Shown: positions 33,763 through 45,239, counted from the first letter of the stretch. The stretch: 64,000 nucleotides of DNA from Micromonospora sp. WMMD980 (GCF_029626035.1 NZ_JARUBE010000003.1:5518001-5582000); one strand, 5' to 3'. Numbers and translations: made by a program. The notes: generated from the letters alone by a model not told the origin.

Positions 33763-34101
33763 TCACCGGGGTGTGGCCCGCTTGACGTCCATCAGCTCAA
33801 GCACCTCGTCGCCGAGTCCGTGGATCGCGATGTCATCACGGTGGCTCTCCCACCGTTCGCGGTCGAGCACCAGGTTGATCTGCTCCTGGCGGGCACCGTC
33901 GAAAGCCCGGACCGTGGTGCCGTTCGCCTGATAGCCAAGGGAGTTCCGCGTCACGCCACCGGCGCTCGGCAGCCCTCGGCCGTTGTTGCGCGTCTCGCTG
34001 ACTTCTTGCTGACGGAGGGCGGGAAGGCCGGAGGCAAGAGGTACCCGAACAGCTTCGGTTACAGCTACACGAGATTCTCCGTAGCTCACAGCCGCTGTCA
34101 T
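33763..34101 (-). CDS. Hypothetical protein at the edge of the remnant island (doubtful)
   Basis: A 112-residue open frame with ATG at 34101. The coding triplets at its start are unusually AT-rich for this genome (VSYGESRVAVTEAV). A C-terminal charged helix (EQINLVLDRERWESHRDDIA) looks protein-like, but no family is recognised. A 125-residue plus-strand frame covers the same DNA. Base use and position beside mraY and the integrase remnant suggest foreign or decaying DNA; it may not be a gene. Confidence 0.3.
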   Translation of the reverse strand: MTAAVSYGESRVAVTEAVRVPLASGLPALRQQEVSETRNNGRGLPSAGGVTRNSLGYQANGTTVRAFDGARQEQINLVLDRERWESHRDDIAIHGLGDEVLELMDVKRATPR

Positions 34102-34177
34102 GCTCGCTGATCAGTTGGCACCCGGCTGGGGAACCAGGCTGCCTGGCGGATCATCGTCGGTGGCGCTCGCGTGGCCC

Positions 34178-35281
34178 TTATCCAACGACCGCCAAGAAAT
34201 CCGAGTAGAACAGGCCCAGGCCGGCCGCCACGCTGACGCCGGCCACGATCCAGAACCGGACCACGATAGTGGTCTCGCTCCATCCGGCCAGCTCGAAGTG
34301 GTGGTGCAACGGCACCATCCGGAAGACGCGTCTACCGGTGGTCCGGAACGAGACGATCTGGATCACCCAGGTCGTCGTGATGATGACGAAGAGCCCGCCG
34401 ATCATGATCGAAAGCAGCGTGGTGCGGGTTACCACCGCGAGCCCGCCGATCAGGCCGCCGAGTCCGAGCGCGCCCACGTCACCCATGAAGATCCGCGCCG
34501 GGGACGTGTTCCACCACAGGAAGCCGACGCAGGCGGCGGCGGCCGCCGCCGCGATTATGGCGATCTCCAGGGGATCCCGGACCTGGTAGCAGTAGTCGTT
34601 CACCCGGGCGTACCCTTCGTCGGCGCACCAGTGCCGGTACTGCCAGAAGCCGATCAGCGCGTACCCGCCGAGCACCAGGATCGACGCGCCGGTGGCCAGG
34701 CCGTCGAGGCCGTCGGTGAGGTTCACGCCGTTCGACATCGCCGTGATCACGAAGACGATGACCATGACCGCACCGACCTTGCCGACGTCGAGCCAGCTGA
34801 TGTCGCGGATGAGCGAGATGTGCTCGCTGGCCACGGTCTGGCCGTTGGTGCTCGGCACGTAGAGCGCGGCGATGCCGAAGCCGCCGCTGACGATTGTCTG
34901 GCCGAGCAGCTTGCCTTTGGCGGACAGTCCGTCGGAGTTGCGCCGGAGCACTTTGAGGAAGTCGTCGAAGAAGCCGACCACGCCGCAGAAGATGAACAGC
35001 CCGAGCAGGACGAGGGCCGTCATCGTCGGCCCCTCCTGCGCGATCTGCCGCTCAGGCAGGGTCATCAGGGCGATGTGCCCGGCAACGTACGCGAAGACGG
35101 TGGCCACGATGAAGACGACGCCGCCCATCGTGGGCGTCCCCTTCTTGCCCTGGTTGCTGGCGAGCCCGAGGGATCGGATCGGCTGGCCTGCCTTGAGCGC
35201 GGTGAAGACGCGAATTGCCACCGGCGTGCCGAGCAGGGAGATGATGAACGCGACTGCGGCCGCGACGATGACCGCCCTCAC
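34178..35281 (-). CDS. mraY: Phospho-N-acetylmuramoyl-pentapeptide-transferase (solitary MraY)
   Basis: A 367-residue, ten-span membrane enzyme transferring phospho-MurNAc-pentapeptide to undecaprenyl phosphate (lipid I synthesis). Hallmarks: [10 protein letters not shown] (residues ~46-55), [10 protein letters not shown] (Asp pair), [10 protein letters not shown], and HHHFELAGW near the end. The usual DGPxSH before the GTPTMGG loop reads LGLASN here. It starts with GTG at 35281, overlapping the stop of a truncated DinB-like frame. It is outside a division/cell-wall cluster and beside an integrase remnant and tRNA-Ala, so it is probably an acquired second copy; this is inference. Confidence 0.9.
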   Translation of the reverse strand: MRAVIVAAAVAFIISLLGTPVAIRVFTALKAGQPIRSLGLASNQGKKGTPTMGGVVFIVATVFAYVAGHIALMTLPERQIAQEGPTMTALVLLGLFIFCGVVGFFDDFLKVLRRNSDGLSAKGKLLGQTIVSGGFGIAALYVPSTNGQTVASEHISLIRDISWLDVGKVGAVMVIVFVITAMSNGVNLTDGLDGLATGASILVLGGYALIGFWQYRHWCADEGYARVNDYCYQVRDPLEIAIIAAAAAAACVGFLWWNTSPARIFMGDVGALGLGGLIGGLAVVTRTTLLSIMIGGLFVIITTTWVIQIVSFRTTGRRVFRMVPLHHHFELAGWSETTIVVRFWIVAGVSVAAGLGLFYSDFLAVVG

Positions 35282-35400
35282 GGGCGAACCTCCACGCGAT
35301 CCGGATTTCTCACGGCGTCCCCACTGAGCTCCCAGATCAGCGCCTGACGTTTCGACCTGAGCTGGCCGTGCAGATCGTCCCTAGCGACATCATCGATCAC
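35278..35400 (-). pseudogene. Truncated DinB/DUF664-like N-terminal fragment
   Basis: A 40-residue frame from GTG 35400. The first ~27 residues ([20 protein letters not shown] then WELSG) resemble the N-terminus of DinB/DUF664 (mycothiol-transferase-like) proteins, then sequence becomes unrelated and stops in a GTGA overlap with mraY. It appears to be a gene end created by insertion or deletion; alternatively it now acts as a leader peptide for mraY. Confidence 0.4.
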
Positions 35401-35447
35401 GAGACGCGATCTTGCCATCGGACGGCGAGCGGAGCAGCCCTGGACCT

Positions 35448-36128
35448 CACAGCGCCGTGGTCCGCTGCTGGTCGCGCTGGTCTGCGGTGGGGTGAATGCC
35501 TTGGCCTGCGGTGGGTTCCGTCGACCTGAACGCGGAGACTCTGACTGTCGAGGCGTCGTGATCGAGGTTGACGGCCACCTGTCCGACAAGCCGTACCCGA
35601 AGTCAGCCAGGAGCCGGCGGACCGTTCCGCTGTCCCCGTTCCTACGACAGGCGCTCCGACGCCGCCGGGAGCTCGTCGCACACGCCCCGGCCGATCAGGT
35701 CTTCACCAACTACGAGGGCGGCTCGCTGCTGCGCAGCAACTTCCGCCGGCAGGTCTGGCGCCCGTCCCTGGTCCGCGCTGGGCTGCTCGGTGCTGTCACC
35801 GAGGTCGGGCCGTCCCGTTTCCGCCATCTGGCATGACCGCGAGGAGGTGGAGTGGTCGGCGGAGTTCACGACCGAGCGGGAAGCGGCCGACTGCGTGGCG
35901 GCCAAGGCAGCGGGCGGGCTGCGCTTCCACGATCTCCGGCACTGCTGCGCGACATGGTTGGTGTCCGGCGGAGTCCCGGTCAACGCGGTCCAGGCGGTGA
36001 TGGGCCGCGAGCACGCGTCGACGACGCTCAACCGCTACACGCACACTCCGGCGGACTTCCACGCCTCGGTGCGCAGGGTGTTCGGCGGGTCTGCTGACGA
36101 TCCGCCGAATCCGAGGAAACAGGCCTGA
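35448..36128 (+). pseudogene. Tyrosine recombinase/integrase remnant with several frameshifts
   Basis: The catalytic half of a tyrosine integrase is spread over three frames: DLNAETLTVEAS (about 35523-35560), then VIEVDGHLSDKPYPKS and RRTVPLSPFLRQAL (to about 35820), then LRFHDLRHCCATWLVSGG and HASTTLNRYTHTP (to 36128). The HxLRH box and the final tyrosine are intact, but the first catalytic arginine region and the N-terminal DNA-binding domains are missing or scrambled. It ends 15 bases from tRNA-Ala, the standard position of an integrase next to its attachment site. Confidence 0.8.
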
Positions 36129-36143
36129 CCTGGCCGAGTGGTG

Positions 36144-36219
36144 TGGTGGAGCCCAGGGGACTCGAACCCCTAACCCCTGCCTTGCAAAGGCAGTGCTCTG
36201 CCAGTTGAGCTAGGGCCCC
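36144..36219 (-). tRNA. tRNA-Ala (TGC)
   Basis: Minus-strand cloverleaf of 76 bases: acceptor GGGGCCC, D-arm AGCTCAACTGGCAGAGC, anticodon loop CTTTGCAAG (anticodon TGC), T-arm GGGGTTCGAGTCCCC and an encoded CCA. Its 3' end faces the integrase remnant, consistent with use as an integration site. Confidence 0.95.
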
Positions 36220-36249
36220 GTGCCGGGCGGAAACCGCCTGGTGTCGCGC

Positions 36250-36378
36250 TCAGCGCAGGTCGGGCGCCGTGGTCGCCTCGTGCCACAGGGCGCGCTCGTC
36301 GTTCGAGGCCTTGACCTTCTTGGCCACGACGGCGGCGACGCCGACGATGCCGGCAAGGATCAGGAGCTTCTTGAACAT
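36250..36378 (-). CDS. DLW-39 family micro-protein
   Basis: A 42-residue protein lying between the two tRNA genes. It begins MFKKLLILAGIVGVAAVVAK (a membrane-anchor helix) and continues with an acidic tail containing ERALWHEATTAP. This is the layout of the actinobacterial DLW-39 family, whose members are found close to gyrA and tRNA-Ile/Ala genes. A GAGGGG stretch lies about 10 bases upstream of the ATG. Its function is unknown. Confidence 0.75.
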   Translation of the reverse strand: MFKKLLILAGIVGVAAVVAKKVKASNDERALWHEATTAPDLR

Positions 36379-36421
36379 GGGCTTGACCCCTCGCGCTCGA
36401 CTGGCGTCGGACGATGTGCGG

Positions 36422-36495
36422 TGGGGCTAGCTGGAATCGAACCAGCGACCTCAGAGTTATCAGCTCTGCGCTCTAACCGACTGAGCTATAGCCCC
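36422..36495 (-). tRNA. tRNA-Ile (GAT)
   Basis: Minus-strand 74-base cloverleaf: acceptor GGGGCTA, D-arm AGCTCAGTCGGTTAGAGC, anticodon loop CTGATAA (anticodon GAT), T-arm GCTGGTTCGATTCCAGC and closing TAGCCCC-A. CCA is not encoded, unlike the neighbouring tRNA-Ala. A tRNA-Ile after gyrA is conserved in actinobacteria. Confidence 0.95.
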
Positions 36496-36596
36496 GCGTA
36501 GCGACGAGCTAGGTTAACCCATCGCCGCCAGCGCGCCCAAATCGGGGGGCCCGTGGCGGAAACACCCGCCGACACCACGAACCTACCCGGACGCGC

Positions 36597-36634
36597 GACG
36601 CCGGGGCGACCGCTTTACGCGGTGCCCCGGCGTC
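36597..36634 (-). terminator. Terminator downstream of the gyrA-DUF3566 unit
   Basis: A GACGCCGGGGCGACCG arm (36597-36612) pairs with CGGTGCCCCGGCGTC (36620-36634) with one bulged base. It lies 10 bases beyond the DUF3566 stop and probably ends the gyrase operon transcript. Confidence 0.65.
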
Positions 36635-36644
36635 GTCGGATCAG

Positions 36645-37580
36645 TCAGTCCCGCTCGGCGAGCGTCAGCTCGATCCCGCCGACCAGGTCGGCGCAGACGT
36701 TGTAGACGAACGCGCTCAGCGTGGCCAGCGCCGTGAACAGCACGACGTTCACCAGGCCGACAAGTGCCGACGTGAGGATCACGCCCTTGGCCGTGACGCG
36801 GAAGCCGCCGCCGCCCTGGCCGCCGCCGGCGTTCACCAGATCGGTCAGGCTGTCGTTGACGCTCTTGAACACGCCCATCGCGTCGAGCGCGAGGTAGAGC
36901 ACCGAGGTGGCGACGACCACCACGATGAACAGCACCACCGAGACGGCGAATGCGAACTTCATCACCGACCATGGGTCGATCCGCTTCAGGTTCAGCCGGG
37001 CCCGGCGCGGTCCGCGCGACGCGGCCGAGCTGACCGAGGTACGCGCGGCGCGTACCGCCTCACCGACGCGCGCGGCGCCGACCGCCGCCGCTCCGCCGAT
37101 ACCCGGCGGCAGGCTGCCGCCGTTGGCGGGCCGGCCCTGGGCGGTGCCGACGCCGGTGGTGCCCGGGCCCGTCGGGCGGCCGGTCTCGGGTGCCGCCTTC
37201 GGGGCGGTGCCCAGACCGGCGCCGATGCGCGGCTGCGTGCCGGTCGTTCCGGTGGTCGCGCGGGCGGCCGCCGTCACCTTGGTCGGCGGTGTGTTCGTGG
37301 CGGGCTTCGCCGCGGCCGGAGCCGCCAGGCCGTCGGCCGAGGTCGGCGCGTCGATCTTGGTTTCGGTCGACTCACGGGATCCCGAGTCCTCGGCCGGCTT
37401 GTCGGGGGGCGGGGCCATGCCGGGGGCCCGGGTGAACTTCGGGGCAGGCGCGTCGGCGGGGACCGTGGCCCGGCCCACGGCCGCGCGGCCGGTAGCTGGT
37501 GTACCGCCCTGCGCGGCCTCCTCCTCGACCGGGGTGGCCGAGGTCCCCTTGTTCCCCGACTTCGCCTGTGTCTCCGTCAT
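36645..37580 (-). CDS. DUF3566 membrane protein following gyrA
   Basis: A 311-residue protein. Residues 1-190 are a Pro/Ala/Thr-rich, probably disordered cytoplasmic region. The C-terminal ~115 residues are the DUF3566 domain: LNLKRIDPWSVMKFAF, a membrane segment (about 205-232), a loop, then a second hydrophobic region (about 267-300) ending in GGIELTLAERD. The domain is universally placed after gyrA in actinobacteria but has no assigned role. ATG 37580 lies 4 bases after the gyrA stop. Confidence 0.9.
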   Translation of the reverse strand: MTETQAKSGNKGTSATPVEEEAAQGGTPATGRAAVGRATVPADAPAPKFTRAPGMAPPPDKPAEDSGSRESTETKIDAPTSADGLAAPAAAKPATNTPPTKVTAAARATTGTTGTQPRIGAGLGTAPKAAPETGRPTGPGTTGVGTAQGRPANGGSLPPGIGGAAAVGAARVGEAVRAARTSVSSAASRGPRRARLNLKRIDPWSVMKFAFAVSVVLFIVVVVATSVLYLALDAMGVFKSVNDSLTDLVNAGGGQGGGGFRVTAKGVILTSALVGLVNVVLFTALATLSAFVYNVCADLVGGIELTLAERD

Positions 37581-37583
37581 CAA

Positions 37584-40500
37584 CTAGTCCTGTTCGTCAG
37601 GCTCGTCGGCATTGCGAGCAATCGCCACGATAGTCACGCCGTCCGGGAGGTCCATCAGCTTGACCCCCATTGTGTTCCGGTCACGCGTACGGCGTACAGG
37701 CTTCACCGGAGTCCGGATGACGCCGCCGTTGCTGGTGATGGCGAACAGCTCGTCCTCCGGATCGATCACGGCCGCGCCGACCAGACCACCGCGTCGCTCG
37801 GTGATCTTCGCAGTCAACACGCCCTTACCTCCCCGGCCCTGGACCGGGTATTCCTCGATCGGGGTACGTTTCGCGTATCCCCCGTTCGTCGCCACCAGGA
37901 CGTCCAGACCCTCCCGGACGACCTCGACGGCGAGCAACTCGTCCTCTCCGCTGAAGCGCATGCCGATCACCCCCGAGGTGGCCCGACCCATCGGACGCAG
38001 CGCCTCGTCGGTGGCGTTGAAGCGGATCGCCTGGGCGTTCTTCGACACCAGCAACAGGTCGTCCTCCGGAGCCACCAGGACCGCACCGACCAGCTCGTCC
38101 TCATCGCGCAGGTTGACCGCGATGATGCCGCCGGAACGGTTGGAGTCGAACTCCTCGAGCCGCGTCTTCTTCACCAGGCCGTTCTTCGTGGCCAGTACCA
38201 GGTAGGGCGCCACCTGGTAGTTCGGGATTTCGATGATCTGCGCGATCTGCTCGTCCGGTTGGAACGCGAGCAGGTTGGCCACGTGCTGGCCCTTGGCCAC
38301 CCTACTGGCCTCGGGAAGCTCGTACGCCTTCGCCCGGTAGACCCGACCCTTGTTCGTGAAGAACAGGATCCAGTCGTGGGTAGAGCATACGAAGAAGTGG
38401 CTCACGATGTCGTCCTGCCGGAGCGTCGCCCCGCTCACGCCCTTGCCACCACGGCGCTGCGACCGGTAGAGGTCGACCTTCGTCCGCTTCGCGTAGCCGG
38501 TACGGGTGATCGTCACGACCACGTCCTCGCGGGCGATGAGGTCCTCCATCGAGACCTCGCCGTCGAACGGGATGATCTTGGTGCGCCGGTCGTCGCCCCA
38601 CTTCGCGACGATCTCGCCCAGCTCGTCGGAGACGATCTTCCGCTGTCGTTCCGGCTTGGCCAGGATGTCCTTGAGGTCGGCGATCTCCACCTCGAGCTTG
38701 GCCAGGTCGTCCAGGATCCGCTGCCGCTCCAGCGCGGCCAGCCGGCGCAACTGCATGTCCAGGATCGCGGTCGCCTGAACCTCGTCGATCTCCAGCAGCC
38801 GGATCAGGCCCTGCCGCGCGTCCTCCACCGTGGGCGAACGCCGGATCAGCGCGATGACCTCGTCGAGGGCGTCCAGCGCCTTGGAGAGACCGCGCAGGAT
38901 GTGCGCCCGCTCCTCCGCCTTGCGCAGCCGGAACGCGGTCCGCCGGCGGATCACCTCGATCTGGTGCTCGACGTAGTAGCGGATGAACTGCGCCAGGTTG
39001 AGCGTGCGCGGCACCCCGTCGACGAGCGCCAGCATGTTGGCGCCGAACGTCTCCTGGAGCTGCGTGTGCTTGTAGAGGTTGTTCAGCACCACCTTGGCGA
39101 CCGCGTCGCGCTTGAGCACCAGCACGATCCGCATGCCGGTACGCCCGGAGGACTCGTCCCGGATGTCGGCGATGCCGGCGAGCTTGCCCTCCTTGATCAG
39201 CTCGGCGATCCGCTCGGCGAGGTTGTCCGGGTTGACCTGGTAGGGCAGCTCGCTGACCACCAGCGCCGGCCGGCCCCGCTTGTCCTCCTCCACCTCGACC
39301 ACCGCGCGCATCCGGATCGAGCCACGCCCGGTCCGGTAGGCGTCCTGGATGGCCTGCTGGCCGACGATCAGGCCGTGGGTGGGGAAGTCCGGACCCTTGA
39401 CGATCTCCAGCAGGGCTTCCAGCGTGGTCGCCTCGTCGGCGTCCGGGTGCTCCAGGCACCACTGCACCGCCGCGCCGATCTCGCGCAGGTTGTGCGGCGG
39501 AATCTTGGTGGCCATGCCGACCGCGATGCCCTCGGAGCCGTTGATCAGCAGGTTCGGGATCCGCGACGGCAGGATGGTGGGCTCCTTGGCCCGGCCGTCG
39601 TAGTTGTCCTGAAGGTCGACGGTGTCCTCGTCGATGTCCCGCAGCATCTCCATCGCCAGCGGGTCGAGCTTGCACTCGGTGTTGTGGCTGACGAAACCGT
39701 CGGAGACGAAGGAGTGGTCGTCAGTGTCGACCCGGATGCTGTAGACCGGCCGAACCCCGGCGTCGGTGACGTCGGTCACCTCGGCGTAGTAGAACCGACC
39801 GTCGACCAACGGCTCGACCACATCGAGGATCCCCGGCTCGGTGATCCGGGCGGCGATCTCGTCGCGGTCCCGCTCCCACCGCTCCACCCGGTCGACGTTG
39901 TGCCGGCGCAGCCAGTCGCGCTCGGTCCAGCGCGTCGCGCCGTGCTCCCGGATGAAGTCACCGACGAACGGCACCATGTCGCCGGAGAGCGCGGTGCTGC
40001 TCGCCGGCACCTGGGCCAGCTCCGACTCCAGCTTGGTCTGCTTACGACCAAGGAAGCCGACGTGGGCGGCGAAGATACGCGCGTCCCGGCGGTTCGTCAC
40101 GACGACCTTGATCTCGCCGTCGTCGTACCGGCACTGCTTGCTGACGACGCCGAACTCCAACAGGAGCTGCTGCACCTCGCGGGCCAGGCGCTCACTGCGG
40201 GTGGAGTACGAGACCTGGATGGTGTTGCGCGGCAGCAACGACGAGGAGCCGTCGCCCTCGAACAGCGCTTGGAGGAAGGCTCGCTTGACCGCGGCCGGCC
40301 CGCGCCACACGAACTCCGGCACGAACTTGGCGGCGCTGCGCGCACCCACCATCTCGCCCAGCACGCTCGCCCGCAGTGCGGAGAGGTTCTGCACGTCGAG
40401 TTCATACAGCGTGCTGCCAGAGGCGATGACCCGCTCGGCGACATACCGGGGACCGCCGACCGCGAGGTCGTAGGCGGCGAGAACCCGGACGAAGAACTCC

Positions 40501-41363
40501 CGGTCCACGTTGTTGAAGCCGGCTCGATCCTCGGAGACCCAGCCTTCGGACACGAACGCGCCGGCCAGCACGGCCGCCTCGACGTGCTCCAGCATCGGGT
40601 AGCCGATCTCGTCCGGCACGCTGCGCTGGAGGACCACCCGGTCACCGGGAGAGACCTCGGCGAGCAGCTTCCAGAGCAGGGTCGGCACGCCGGCCACGTT
40701 CACCAGGCAGAGCACCGGGTGGTTGTGGGTGCCGGTCAGCTCGTACCCCTCGCGGGTGCGCAGCCGCAGCGTGGGGTGCTCGCCGGAGTGGAAGAACTTG
40801 CTGGCGCGGACCAGATCGCCGTTGCGGTCGCGGACCTTGAGATCGACGTCGGTCTCGCTGCTCGGCGCCGCGTCCAGCACGACATCGCCGATCCGGACGC
40901 TACCATTAAAGGTGCGAATACGGACATCTGCTGTAATGCAGTACCTCATGGCCGCAGCCGGATCATTTCCGGGCGAGCCGAAGTTGCCGTTGCCGTCGAC
41001 CAGCGGGTAGCGCAGCGACCACGGCTGCGCCATCCGGACCAGCGCGTCGTAGATGGCCGAGTCGCCGTGCGGGTGGAACTGGCCCATCACGTCGCCGACG
41101 ACGCGGGAGCACTTCACGTACCCACGGTCCGGCCGGTAGCCGGAGTCGAACATGGCGTAGAGAATCTTGCGGTGGACCGGCTTGAGCCCGTCCCGGACGT
41201 CCGGCAGGGCACGCCCGACGATGACGCTCATCGCGTAGTCGAGGTACGAGCGCTGCATCTCGACCTCGAGGCCGACCGGCTCGATCCGGTCGTGCTGGAC
41301 GACCGCGGCCAGTGTCTCCGGGGTCTCCGGCTCGTTCGGGGTGGACTCGGGAGTATCGGTCAC
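37584..41363 (-). CDS. gyrA: DNA gyrase subunit A interrupted by an intein
   Basis: A 1259-residue precursor; 839 residues remain after splicing, the normal GyrA length. With GyrB it introduces negative supercoils. The catalytic tyrosine is Y141 (AAAMRY), immediately followed by the intein's Cys142; the second extein resumes with [13 protein letters not shown] after the intein's final His-Asn. The tower, coiled-coil gate and six-bladed C-terminal DNA-wrapping domain (GyrA box QRRGGKGV) are intact, so spliced protein should be active. It begins with GTG. The upstream gap contains DnaA boxes. Downstream lie DUF3566 and tRNA genes. Confidence 0.96.
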   Translation of the reverse strand: MTDTPESTPNEPETPETLAAVVQHDRIEPVGLEVEMQRSYLDYAMSVIVGRALPDVRDGLKPVHRKILYAMFDSGYRPDRGYVKCSRVVGDVMGQFHPHGDSAIYDALVRMAQPWSLRYPLVDGNGNFGSPGNDPAAAMRYCITADVRIRTFNGSVRIGDVVLDAAPSSETDVDLKVRDRNGDLVRASKFFHSGEHPTLRLRTREGYELTGTHNHPVLCLVNVAGVPTLLWKLLAEVSPGDRVVLQRSVPDEIGYPMLEHVEAAVLAGAFVSEGWVSEDRAGFNNVDREFFVRVLAAYDLAVGGPRYVAERVIASGSTLYELDVQNLSALRASVLGEMVGARSAAKFVPEFVWRGPAAVKRAFLQALFEGDGSSSLLPRNTIQVSYSTRSERLAREVQQLLLEFGVVSKQCRYDDGEIKVVVTNRRDARIFAAHVGFLGRKQTKLESELAQVPASSTALSGDMVPFVGDFIREHGATRWTERDWLRRHNVDRVERWERDRDEIAARITEPGILDVVEPLVDGRFYYAEVTDVTDAGVRPVYSIRVDTDDHSFVSDGFVSHNTECKLDPLAMEMLRDIDEDTVDLQDNYDGRAKEPTILPSRIPNLLINGSEGIAVGMATKIPPHNLREIGAAVQWCLEHPDADEATTLEALLEIVKGPDFPTHGLIVGQQAIQDAYRTGRGSIRMRAVVEVEEDKRGRPALVVSELPYQVNPDNLAERIAELIKEGKLAGIADIRDESSGRTGMRIVLVLKRDAVAKVVLNNLYKHTQLQETFGANMLALVDGVPRTLNLAQFIRYYVEHQIEVIRRRTAFRLRKAEERAHILRGLSKALDALDEVIALIRRSPTVEDARQGLIRLLEIDEVQATAILDMQLRRLAALERQRILDDLAKLEVEIADLKDILAKPERQRKIVSDELGEIVAKWGDDRRTKIIPFDGEVSMEDLIAREDVVVTITRTGYAKRTKVDLYRSQRRGGKGVSGATLRQDDIVSHFFVCSTHDWILFFTNKGRVYRAKAYELPEASRVAKGQHVANLLAFQPDEQIAQIIEIPNYQVAPYLVLATKNGLVKKTRLEEFDSNRSGGIIAVNLRDEDELVGAVLVAPEDDLLLVSKNAQAIRFNATDEALRPMGRATSGVIGMRFSGEDELLAVEVVREGLDVLVATNGGYAKRTPIEEYPVQGRGGKGVLTAKITERRGGLVGAAVIDPEDELFAITSNGGVIRTPVKPVRRTRDRNTMGVKLMDLPDGVTIVAIARNADEPDEQD
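39681..40940 (-). mobile_element. GyrA intein with LAGLIDADG-type homing endonuclease
   Basis: A 420-residue intein (precursor residues 142-561) inserted directly after the active-site tyrosine, the site of mycobacterial GyrA inteins. Splicing blocks: A begins [14 protein letters not shown] is [11 protein letters not shown] is [11 protein letters not shown] with [18 protein letters not shown] ends FVSHN before Thr. The ~250-residue middle has two endonuclease motifs, [10 protein letters not shown] and [10 protein letters not shown], so unlike the mini-intein of M. xenopi it looks full length. The first codons are markedly AT-richer than gyrA, hinting at recent transfer. Confidence 0.93.
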
Positions 41364-41399
41364 TGTTAACCCTTATCAGACTCAGAGTCGTGATCTAGC

Positions 41400-41451
41400 T
41401 GTGGATAACCGCTGTGGAAAGCGGTCCGACTGTGGATAACTCTGTGGACAG
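41400..41451. promoter_or_regulatory. DnaA-box cluster between gyrB and gyrA
   Basis: In the 132-base gap: TGTGGATAA at 41400-41408 and again at 41431-41439 (both perfect reverse complements of TTATCCACA), plus TGTGGAAAG (41413-41421) and TGTGGACAG (41443-41451). Binding here could couple gyrA expression to DnaA. Confidence 0.65.
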
Positions 41452-41495
41452 CCGGGCCGACCGGTGGATCTCCGGCCGGCCCGGACGCGCGTCCG

Positions 41496-43987
<2,492 letters not shown>

Positions 43988-44542
43988 ATGGGGCTGGACA
44001 ACGTCGCGGTGCACTGGCCGCGTACCGGCCGCTTCTACGATCCGGTCGCGCCGGCCGAGTTCGTGGACTTCGGCGAGATCGTGGACGTGCCCCGCATCTC
44101 CGCCCCGACCGCCGCGCTGGCCGAGTTGATCGCGAAGACCGGCACGGTGCGGGCGACCGCCTACACCGAGTTGGTCGACCTGATCCTCGGGCTGGAGAAT
44201 GTGCTCTACGCCACGGAGAACGCCGCCGAGGACGAGGACCCGGTGATCGACCCGGACGGCTGCTCCTGGATCGCCGAGGGCGTGGAGAAGTTCGTCGCCC
44301 GGCACCGCCCCCACGGCGAGACGGTGACGTTCGAGTCGGTCAGCGAGGTGCTGCGCGCGCTGCTCGGCGACGGACGGCTGGCCGAACAGCAGCTCCGCTG
44401 GCTGGACAGCCGGCTGGACAAGCTGCGCGACGACAGCGGCGACCCGCCGCAGTGGAACTTCACCTGCGCCGAGCTGAGCGTGCTGGCCGCGTTCTACCGG
44501 CGCTGCGCGGAACGCGGCTTCGCCGTCTACGCCGACGTGTGA
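43988..44542 (+). CDS. Conserved hypothetical protein beside gyrB
   Basis: A 184-residue, soluble, acidic protein starting at ATG 43988 (GTG 43979 possible). It opens MGLDNVAVHWPRTGRFYDP, has helical segments (AALAELIAKTGTVRATAYTE) and ends with CAELSVLAAFYRRCAERGFA. No known motif is seen. It is read against the origin operon and convergent with dciA, with 7 bases between the stops. Its function is unknown; similar genes may be conserved at this place in related genera. Confidence 0.65.
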   Translation: MGLDNVAVHWPRTGRFYDPVAPAEFVDFGEIVDVPRISAPTAALAELIAKTGTVRATAYTELVDLILGLENVLYATENAAEDEDPVIDPDGCSWIAEGVEKFVARHRPHGETVTFESVSEVLRALLGDGRLAEQQLRWLDSRLDKLRDDSGDPPQWNFTCAELSVLAAFYRRCAERGFAVYADV

Positions 44543-44549
44543 CGGCGGC

Positions 44550-45239
44550 TCAGCCGTAGGTGTCGCGCGGGCCACGCCCGCGTACCCGCCGGGGGCCGCG
44601 CGACCACGACGGCGCGGCCGGGCCGTGGATGTGCAGCTTGCGCACCACGTTGTGGCCCACCTCGCTGGCGATCTGCTTGAGCAGCGAGCCGGCCAGCAGC
44701 CGGAGCTGGGTGGCCCACGCCGTCGACCGGGCCTCCACGGTCAGCTCGCCGTTCTCCAGCTTCACCGGGCGGCTGTGCTGGGCGACCTCCGGGCCGACCA
44801 CCTTCTCCCAGGCGCCGAAGACGGTCGCCTCGGCCGCCGGCTGCTGCCAGCCCCGCGCCTTGACCAGCCTGTCGAGCACCGCGCCGAGCGGTTGCGGGTC
44901 GCGCGGGTCCGGGCCCGGGCCGGAGTAGCCGCGCAGCCGCTTCTCGCCGTCGCCCCGGACCGCGCCGCGCCGCCGGGTGCCGGCCGCGGCCTGCCGCCTG
45001 GCCTTCGCCGCGTCGAGCACCGCCCGGGCCAGCTCCGGCCCGGCCACGCCCTCCGACGCCGAGCCCGGCTCGCCGTCCGCCGGCTTCCCAGGGGTACGCG
45101 GAGCGGCGCGCTCGCCGTCCGCCGGCTTTCCGGGGGTACGGGGCGCGGGTTCGCCGCGGCCGGCCCGTGCGGCCGTCCCGCCGTCGCGTCCCGGCCCGAG
45201 TCGGGCGGGCGGAAGTCGCACCTCGTCGTCATCCGGCAC
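44550..45239 (-). CDS. dciA: DciA/DUF721 family replicative-helicase loader
   Basis: A 229-residue protein. The C-terminal ~110 residues form the DUF721 (DciA) KH-like domain: [60 protein letters not shown]. DciA helps load or operate DnaB helicase in bacteria lacking DnaC. The N-terminal ~90 residues are a Pro/Gly/Ala linker containing a 14-residue tandem repeat (45069-45152). It starts with GTG 45239, overlapping the recF stop by 11 bases, so it is coupled to recF. Confidence 0.88.
   Translation of the reverse strand: MPDDDEVRLPPARLGPGRDGGTAARAGRGEPAPRTPGKPADGERAAPRTPGKPADGEPGSASEGVAGPELARAVLDAAKARRQAAAGTRRRGAVRGDGEKRLRGYSGPGPDPRDPQPLGAVLDRLVKARGWQQPAAEATVFGAWEKVVGPEVAQHSRPVKLENGELTVEARSTAWATQLRLLAGSLLKQIASEVGHNVVRKLHIHGPAAPSWSRGPRRVRGRGPRDTYG
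45069..45152 (-). repeat. 42-base tandem duplication in dciA
   Basis: Units 45069-45110 and 45111-45152 are near-identical and keep the frame, giving the peptide [12 protein letters not shown] twice within the disordered linker. It probably arose by slippage and may vary in number between strains. Confidence 0.75.

Noticed and set aside
33733..34110. A 125-residue plus-strand frame over the island edge
   Set aside because: No ribosome-binding site or family; it competes with a minus-strand frame that is itself doubtful.
33714..35450. A duplicated tRNA-Ala 3' end that would mark the left attachment site of the island
   Set aside because: I looked for the T-arm/CCA sequence of tRNA-Ala in this interval and did not see a copy; the left boundary remains undefined.
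38259..41369. A 1036-codon open frame opposite gyrA
   Set aside because: It is a high-GC antisense shadow: it mirrors the gyrA codon positions, has no recognisable domain and includes the reverse of the intein.
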